Shown piece after piece: positions 5,163 through 5,629 of a stretch of 5,629 bases of DNA. Numbering within the stretch: position 1 is the first letter of the stretch; each line of letters starts with the position of its first letter. The notes under the pieces are model-generated. The model made no database searches. It was given only the letters and a program-made list of their open reading frames with translations, and was not told the DNA's origin. The position numbers and the translations under genes are program-made. Origin of the DNA: Anaerolineae bacterium (GTDB lineage Bacteria > Chloroflexota > Anaerolineae > B4-G1 > SLSP01); the NCBI GenBank assembly GCA_016934645.1, contig JAFGSL010000518.1:1-5629 (forward strand). Reading direction: 5' to 3'.

Positions 5163-5226
5163 ATGGGTTCAGGGTTATGGGTTGTGGGTAGTATTCACCC
5201 GAAACCCACAACACATAACCCAAAAC
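5163..5226. repeat. Paired heptamer repeats forming an 18 bp inverted repeat
   Basis: Four 7 bp units of the form NNGGGTT (5163-5190: ATGGGTT, CAGGGTT, ATGGGTT, GTGGGTA) are followed by a complementary array of AACCCNN-type units (5203 onward: AACCCAC, AACACAT, AACCCAA). Together, 5172-5189 and 5204-5221 pair over 18 bp with one mismatch around a 14 nt loop. The structure lies 16 bp after the nucleotidyltransferase stop and just before the UvrA-like ribosome site. It could protect or attenuate the transcript. No T-run follows, so it is not a classical terminator. Confidence 0.8.
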
Positions 5227-5233
5227 TAAAAAC

Positions 5234-5238
5234 GGAGG
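5234..5238 (+). promoter_or_regulatory. Ribosome binding site of the UvrA-like gene
   Basis: GGAGG lies 4 nt before the ATG at 5243, slightly tight but acceptable. It is the first sequence after the inverted repeat, so folding of that repeat could affect access to it. Confidence 0.75.
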
Positions 5239-5242
5239 AACT

Positions 5243-5629
5243 ATGCGAGACACAATCACAGTCCAAGGCGCAAAAGAACACAACTTGAAGAACATCACGG
5301 TGGAGATTCCGCGCAACCAACTGGTGGTGATCACCGGGGTGAGCGGATCGGGGAAGTCGTCGCTGGCGTTCGACACGGTCTACGCCGAGGGGCAGAGACG
5401 CTTCCTGGAATCGATGTCCACGTTTGCGAAGAAGTACGTGGCGCAGCTCAAAAAGCCCAACGTGGACTTCGTCTACGGGCTGTCGCCCGTCATCTCCATC
5501 GAGCAGAAGACCGGCGTGCGCAACCCGCGCTCGACGGTCGGCACGATGACCGACATCTACGACTACCTGCGGATGCTCTACGCGACGATCGGCGTGGCGC
5601 ACTGCCCGTACTGTGGCGCCGAAGTCCCC
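5243..5629 (+). CDS. UvrA-family ABC ATPase, 5' part (cut by window end)
   Basis: The first 129 residues of a protein that should be roughly 750-950 residues long; the right edge of the window cuts it. UvrA is the damage-sensing ATPase dimer of nucleotide excision repair. The N-terminal motif [10 protein letters not shown] (9-18) and the Walker [10 protein letters not shown] (32-40, Lys38 catalytic) are classic, as is [21 protein letters not shown] (94-114). CPYC (121-124) begins the first UvrA zinc module. The stretch [20 protein letters not shown] (53-72) departs from the RYVESLSAYARQFLGQMEKP form I remember for housekeeping UvrA. I therefore favour a paralogue over the housekeeping gene, and give no gene symbol. 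UvrA paralogues include DrrC-type drug-resistance proteins. The gene is preceded by a repeat hairpin and may be co-transcribed with the nucleotidyltransferase. Confidence 0.93.
   Translation, partial: MRDTITVQGAKEHNLKNITVEIPRNQLVVITGVSGSGKSSLAFDTVYAEGQRRFLESMSTFAKKYVAQLKKPNVDFVYGLSPVISIEQKTGVRNPRSTVGTMTDIYDYLRMLYATIGVAHCPYCGAEVP

Noticed and set aside
5195..5602. Minus-strand open frame of 135 codons over the UvrA-like gene.
   Set aside because: It is antisense to a clear UvrA N-terminus with conserved motifs, so it is a shadow frame.

Overview
The window looks like a chromosomal stretch from a moderately GC-rich bacterium. Five protein genes with normal coding character are separated by AT-rich intergenic DNA full of degenerate 7-9 bp periodic repeats. 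The repeat style, together with the small peptide containing AGSPL at the left edge, reminds me of Chloroflexota. That is an impression from memory, not something the sequence proves.

Layout, left to right. (1) 1-215, plus strand: a 36-residue peptide gene with a -10 box, a strong ribosome binding site and a textbook intrinsic terminator. It has a lasso-peptide-like leader pattern (Y-x-x-P-x-I-x-x-x-G) and an acidic C-terminal tail, so it is a candidate RiPP precursor. No maturation enzyme lies in the window. (2) 216-951: AT-rich DNA without convincing genes, carrying several short-period repeats. (3) 952-1530, minus strand: an ECF-type sigma factor starting at GTG. (4) 1733-2539 and 2563-3849, minus strand: an apparent operon in which a 12-helix MFS exporter-like protein is transcribed first and a FadR-subfamily GntR regulator follows 23 bp later. 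Its promoter has a consensus -35, a 17 bp spacer and a near-consensus -10. A perfect 19 bp palindrome sits over the -10 and the expected start site. (5) 4214-5155, plus strand and divergent from the operon: a nucleotidyltransferase-fold protein with a C-terminal winged-helix-like region. (6) 5243-5629, plus strand: the first 129 codons of a UvrA-family ABC ATPase, cut by the window end. It follows a hairpin built from 7 bp repeats.

How the genes may work together. The best supported unit is the MFS-GntR operon, which looks like a ligand-responsive transport operon repressed at its own promoter. The plus-strand pair, nucleotidyltransferase then UvrA-like, could be co-transcribed, although a repeat hairpin lies between the two genes. 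An exporter, a nucleotidyltransferase and a UvrA paralogue side by side recall small-molecule resistance sets, but substrate and function cannot be read from sequence alone. The candidate RiPP is separated from all of this by its terminator and about 700 bp of repeat-rich DNA, so a functional link is only a hypothesis.
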